NCBI GenBank assembly: GCA_046729975.1
Contig: JBKPHS010000215.1
Coordinates: 1-8,726, forward strand
Source of the DNA: JBKPHS01 sp046729975
Lineage (GTDB): Bacteria; Actinomycetota; Thermoleophilia; Solirubrobacterales; Thermoleophilaceae
Length of the DNA stretch: 8,726 nt
Direction: 5' to 3'
Positions within the stretch are counted from its first letter, which is position 1, and every line of letters begins with the position of its first letter. The position numbers were made by a program, and so were the translations under genes. This document shows positions 5,808 to 8,726 of this stretch, piece by piece. The notes beneath the pieces were generated by a model. The model was given only the letters and a program-made list of their open reading frames with translations. It searched no databases and was not told where the DNA came from.

Positions 5808-7247
5808 CTAGCCGGTCGGGGTCAGGGGCTCGGTGCGGACGGCGCCGCTGCGCTCCGCTTCCTTCGCCACGGCGCTCGCGACGCAGGGACTCACGTAGCC
5901 GTTGAAGACGCTCGGGATGATGTAGTCCTCGCTCAGCTCGTCGTCGGATACGACGCCCGCGATGCCGTGCGCCGCCGCGACCTTCATCTCCTCCGTGATG
6001 CGGGTCGCGCGCACGTCGAGCGCCCCGCGGAAGATGCCGGGGAAGGCAAGGACGTTGTTGATCTGGTTCGGGTAGTCGGAGCGCCCGGTGGCGATCACGC
6101 GAACGTACGGGGCCGCCTCCTCGGGGCTCACCTCCGGCGTCGGGTTCGCCATCGCAAAGACGATCGGGTCGGGATTCATGCGGCGCAGGTCGCGTGCGGA
6201 GATGATCCCCGGGCCGGAGAGCCCGACGAACAGGTCCGCGCCCTCGAGGGCCTCGGCCGGAGAGCCGTCGCGGCGGTCCGGGTTGGTGTTCTCCGCGAGC
6301 CAGGTCTTGGGGACGTTCATCGACCCGTCCTCGTAGTCGGGGCGGCCGGCGTGGATCGCCCCGTAGCGGTCGCAGGCAACGATCGAGCTGACGCCGGAGT
6401 TGATCAGGATCTTCGCGACCGCGACCCCTGCCGCGCCGGCGCCGACCATCGCGACGTGCAGGTCCACCAGGCGCCGGCCCGTCAACCGGCAGGCATTGAG
6501 CAGCGCGGCCAGCACGACGATTGCCGTGCCGTGCTGGTCGTCGTGGAAGACCGGGATGTCGAGCTCCTCGATCAGCCGGCTCTCGATCTCGAAGCAGCGC
6601 GGTGACGAGATGTCCTCGAGGTTGATGCCGCCGAAGCAGGGGGCGATCCGCTTCACGGTCTCCACGATCTCGTCGGGGTCGTGGGTGTCGAGGCAGATCG
6701 GGAACGCGTCGACGTCGGCGAACTCCTTGAACAGCATCGCCTTGCCCTCCATCACGGGCAGCGCGGCCTGGGCGCCGATGTCGCCCAGGCCGAGCACGGC
6801 CGTGCCGTCGGTCACGACTGCGACGGTGTTGCTCTTGATGGTGAACTCGAAGGCCTTCTGCGGCTCCTCGGCGATCGCGAGGCACACCCGTCCGACGCCC
6901 GGCGTGTAGGCCATCGAGAGGTCGTCGCGAGTCTTCAGCGGCGTCTTCAGGCCGGTGTGGAGCTTGCCTCCTCGGTGCAGCTCGAACGTCCGGTCGGTGA
7001 CCTCGATCAGGCGCGCTCCCTCGACCGACTCGGCGGCCGCGATCACCTCCTCGGAGTGCGCCTGGTCGGCGCATGCGACCGTGATCTGGCGGACCGCGTT
7101 CATCTCGCCGGTCTCGATCGTGTCGATCGCGCCTATCGAGCCCCCGGCGCGGCCGATGGCCGTGGCCAGATCGCCGAGCGCACCCGGACGGCGCTCCAGC
7201 TCGACGCGCAGCGCGATCGAGAATTGGGCGCTGGGCCTGACCGTCAT
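5808..7247 (-). CDS. NAD(P)-dependent malic enzyme with N-terminal ACT domain
   Basis: Oxidative decarboxylation of malate to pyruvate and CO2 with NAD(P)H production, in the cytoplasm. From the ATG at 7247 the protein is 479 residues; an ATG at 7277 would add 10 (MRRAPGLHIR). I prefer 7247 because the sequence just before the ACT domain (TVRPSAQFSIALRVE) is where relatives usually begin and because a -10-like TAGCAT sits at 7286-7281. Residues about 10-85 are an ACT ligand-binding domain (PGALGDLATAIG), suggesting allosteric control by an amino acid or similar small molecule. The malic domain follows: catalytic Tyr114 in AYTPGVG, Lys169 in MEGKAMLF, metal ligands Glu211-Asp212 in GGINLEDI and Asp237 in FHDDQHGTA. 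The NAD-binding domain has GAGAAG at 269-274 and NPTPE at 368-372. All key residues are present. Cofactor preference cannot be read safely; Asp293 after the second Rossmann strand hints at NAD. It is followed at 2 bp by the epimerase. Confidence 0.95.
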   Translation of the reverse strand: MTVRPSAQFSIALRVELERRPGALGDLATAIGRAGGSIGAIDTIETGEMNAVRQITVACADQAHSEEVIAAAESVEGARLIEVTDRTFELHRGGKLHTGLKTPLKTRDDLSMAYTPGVGRVCLAIAEEPQKAFEFTIKSNTVAVVTDGTAVLGLGDIGAQAALPVMEGKAMLFKEFADVDAFPICLDTHDPDEIVETVKRIAPCFGGINLEDISSPRCFEIESRLIEELDIPVFHDDQHGTAIVVLAALLNACRLTGRRLVDLHVAMVGAGAAGVAVAKILINSGVSSIVACDRYGAIHAGRPDYEDGSMNVPKTWLAENTNPDRRDGSPAEALEGADLFVGLSGPGIISARDLRRMNPDPIVFAMANPTPEVSPEEAAPYVRVIATGRSDYPNQINNVLAFPGIFRGALDVRATRITEEMKVAAAHGIAGVVSDDELSEDYIIPSVFNGYVSPCVASAVAKEAERSGAVRTEPLTPTG

Positions 7248-7276
7248 GCGGATGTGGAGTCCAGGCGCACGGCGCA

Positions 7277-7282
7277 TAGGAT
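7277..7282 (+). promoter_or_regulatory. Possible -10 element (TAGGAT) for leaderless polA transcription
   Basis: TAGGAT matches TANNNT and is separated by 8 bases from the polA ATG at 7291, the spacing expected when transcription starts at or next to the start codon. TGGAGT at 7255-7260, 16 bp upstream, is a weak -35 candidate. There is no Shine-Dalgarno before the ATG, consistent with leaderless translation, which is common in Actinomycetota. Transcription start mapping is lacking, so this is inference. Confidence 0.4.
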
Positions 7283-7286
7283 GCTA
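7281..7286 (-). promoter_or_regulatory. Possible -10 element (TAGCAT) for the malic enzyme-epimerase pair
   Basis: Read on the minus strand, TAGCAT (7286 to 7281) fits TANNNT. Initiation about 7 bases downstream, near 7274, would exclude the ATG at 7277 and leave a leader of about 27 bases before the ATG at 7247. No good -35 is seen at the expected distance near 7303-7308. The hexamer shares two bases with the -10-like element of polA on the other strand. Suggestive only. Confidence 0.3.
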
Positions 7287-7290
7287 AGCG

Positions 7291-8726
7291 ATGCCCGATG
7301 ACGCTCGCCGCGAACTGTTCCTGATCGACGGGAACAGCCTGGCGTACCGCGCCTTCTTCGCGCTTCCCGAGACGATCGCCACCTCGCGCGGCATGCCCAC
7401 CAACGCGATCTTCGGCTTCGCGTCGATGCTCGTGAAGATCCTGACCGAGTACGGCCCGAAGCCGACGATCGTCTGCTGGGACGCGGGCATGTCCGGGCGC
7501 GAGGTCGTGTACGAGCGATACAAGGAGGGCCGCCGCGAGCGCCCGGACCTCCTTTCGGAGCAGTGGCCCCATCTCCAGCCGCTGGTCGACGCGTTCGGCT
7601 ACACGAACCTGAGGGTGCCCGGCTACGAGGCGGACGACGTGATCGCCACGCTCGCCGCCCGCGCGCGGGAAGACGGCCTCGAGGTCATGATCGTCACCGG
7701 GGACCGCGACACCTTCCAGCTGATCCAGGACGGCGTGAAGGTGATGGCCACGAGCCGCGGCATAACCGAGACGAAGGTCTACGACCGCGAGGCCGTGATC
7801 GAGCGCTACGGGATCCCGCCCGAGTTGATCCCCGACTTCTACGGCCTCAAGGGCGACACGTCGGACAACATCCCCGGGGTCCCGGGCGTGGGTGACAAGA
7901 CCGCCGCGCAGCTGCTCCAGCAGTTCGGGGACCTCGAGGGCGTGCTCGCGAACGTCGATCAGATCTCCGGCGCGAAGCGCAAGGAGAACCTCACCGTCCA
8001 CGCCGACGACGCGCGCGTCTCGAAGAGGCTCGCGACCGCCGATCGCAACGTGCCCGTCGACGTGGACATCGAGGAGTGCGTGGCCCGCGAGCCCGACCGC
8101 TCGCGGCTGCGCGAGGCATTCCGCGAGTTCGAGCTGCGCGATCCGCTGCGCCGGCTCGAGGAGGCTCTCGGAGGGGAGGACGCCGCAGCCCCGCGGGCCG
8201 TGGCCGAGGTCGTGATCGAGGCACGGGCGCAGGAGGTGCCCGCCGCTGACCTCGCGACTCTCGACGGGGAGTTGGCGGCGCTTGCCGCGGAGCGGCCGGG
8301 CGAGCCGGAAGAGGAGCCGGCACCCGAGCGTCCGCCGGTGGCAGAGGAGGAGGCAGAGCTGCTCGTGGAGGCAGCCGCCGCGGAGGCCGAGACGCTCGAG
8401 GAGGCCGCGGGCCTCGCCGACGGCGCCGGAGAGCCGGGGGACGCCGGCCCGGCGCGCCCCGGCGAACCGGCGACCGGGCCGCTGCGCTTCGCTGCGTACG
8501 CCGGCGGCGACGTGCTGGTCGGCGAGGCGGAGACACTGGCGGCGATCGCGCTCGCCTGGGGCGAGCGGCCGCTGGTCGCGCACGACTGGAAGTCGATCGC
8601 GGCCAGGGAGGAGCCCTGCGAGGCGCCGCCGCTCGAGCACGACACGATGGTCGCCGCGTACCTGATCGACCCGGCGCGGCGGCGCTACCCGCTGTCGGAG
8701 CTCGCGGAGGACGAGGGCCTCGGGGC
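7291..8726 (+). CDS. polA: DNA polymerase I, N-terminal part (runs off the window)
   Basis: 478 complete codons are present without a stop; the polymerase domain lies beyond the window (family length about 850-950). Residues about 8-290 are the 5'-3' structure-specific nuclease that removes RNA primers and flaps: LFLIDGNSLAYRAF with metal ligand Asp13, CWDAG with Asp64, YEADDVIATLA with Glu113/Asp115/Asp116, TGDRDTFQLI with Asp138/Asp140, and GLKGDTSDNIPGVPGVGDKTA around 185-205 with Asp189/Asp192 and the helix-3-turn-helix region. Residues about 311-396 are a Glu/Ala/Pro-rich linker. From 397 a 3'-5' exonuclease-like fold begins (VAHDWKSI at 429-436, HDTMVAAYLIDP at 450-461), but the first exonuclease motif (DxE) is absent and the Asp expected after the Lys-x pair is Ile436, so proofreading is probably lost, as in other actinobacterial and Taq-type Pol I. 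The ATG at 7291 directly precedes the conserved start. It is divergent from the malic enzyme. Confidence 0.95.
   Translation, partial: MPDDARRELFLIDGNSLAYRAFFALPETIATSRGMPTNAIFGFASMLVKILTEYGPKPTIVCWDAGMSGREVVYERYKEGRRERPDLLSEQWPHLQPLVDAFGYTNLRVPGYEADDVIATLAARAREDGLEVMIVTGDRDTFQLIQDGVKVMATSRGITETKVYDREAVIERYGIPPELIPDFYGLKGDTSDNIPGVPGVGDKTAAQLLQQFGDLEGVLANVDQISGAKRKENLTVHADDARVSKRLATADRNVPVDVDIEECVAREPDRSRLREAFREFELRDPLRRLEEALGGEDAAAPRAVAEVVIEARAQEVPAADLATLDGELAALAAERPGEPEEEPAPERPPVAEEEAELLVEAAAAEAETLEEAAGLADGAGEPGDAGPARPGEPATGPLRFAAYAGGDVLVGEAETLAAIALAWGERPLVAHDWKSIAAREEPCEAPPLEHDTMVAAYLIDPARRRYPLSELAEDEGLG

Noticed and set aside
5967..7301. Plus-strand frames of 206-212 codons antisense to the malic enzyme
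   Set aside because: Shadows of a gene with complete catalytic and cofactor motifs on the minus strand.
4888..8640. A 1250-codon open frame on the minus strand extending from the epimerase back across the malic enzyme and antisense to polA
   Set aside because: Only the 4888-5805 part has family homology. Upstream it is an out-of-frame reading of the malic enzyme and an antisense reading of polA, rich in Arg/Gly/Pro; stop codons are rare at this GC content.
1..8726. tRNA, rRNA, insertion sequences, attachment sites, prophage or defence genes
   Set aside because: I saw no cloverleaf-like gene, transposase, integrase or defence-type protein on either strand; nearly all sequence is covered by housekeeping or transport genes.

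Overview
The window is an ordinary-looking chromosomal segment from a high-GC bacterium. Codons nearly always end in G or C, genes are packed with 4-bp ATGA overlaps, several starts lack a Shine-Dalgarno, and DNA polymerase I has a degenerate proofreading domain. Together with the membrane-anchored protein at 4158-4841, this fits Actinomycetota, most likely Thermoleophilia (Solirubrobacterales or Gaiellales-like). That placement is inference from protein style, not a search result.

Layout. Positions 1-79 hold a very strong GC-only hairpin and a possible promoter. Positions 80-3867 encode a LivHMGF-type branched-chain amino acid ABC transporter: two permeases (livH, livM) and two ATPases (livG, livF). 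The genes are joined by ATGA overlaps or a 4-bp gap. The periplasmic substrate-binding protein is not in the window and may lie just upstream of the hairpin. Two further genes run in the same direction: a 91-residue two-helix membrane protein coupled to livF by another ATGA overlap (3864-4139), and a single-pass membrane-anchored protein with four extracytoplasmic cysteines (4158-4841).

At 4836-4900 two convergent genes meet in a striking element: four copies of a 7-bp repeat, a short spacer, and four copies of a near-inverse 7-bp repeat. Both genes take their stop codons from it. On the minus strand follow a TIGR01777-type NAD(P)-binding epimerase (4888-5805) and, 2 bp upstream of it, an ACT-domain malic enzyme (5808-7247, possibly to 7277). 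The malic enzyme is divergent from polA (7291 to the window end, truncated), and the two genes share a very short promoter region with overlapping -10-like hexamers.

Functionally, the left half is a nutrient-uptake operon, the centre-right an anaplerotic/redox enzyme paired with a poorly characterised epimerase, and the right edge DNA repair/replication. I found no CRISPR array, tRNA, rRNA, insertion sequence, prophage or defence system, and nothing that I would call a new multi-gene system. The most unusual features are the heptamer inverted-repeat element at the convergent gene ends, the 15-bp GC hairpin before livH, the small membrane protein coupled to the transporter operon, and the polA proofreading-domain degeneration with its acidic linker.
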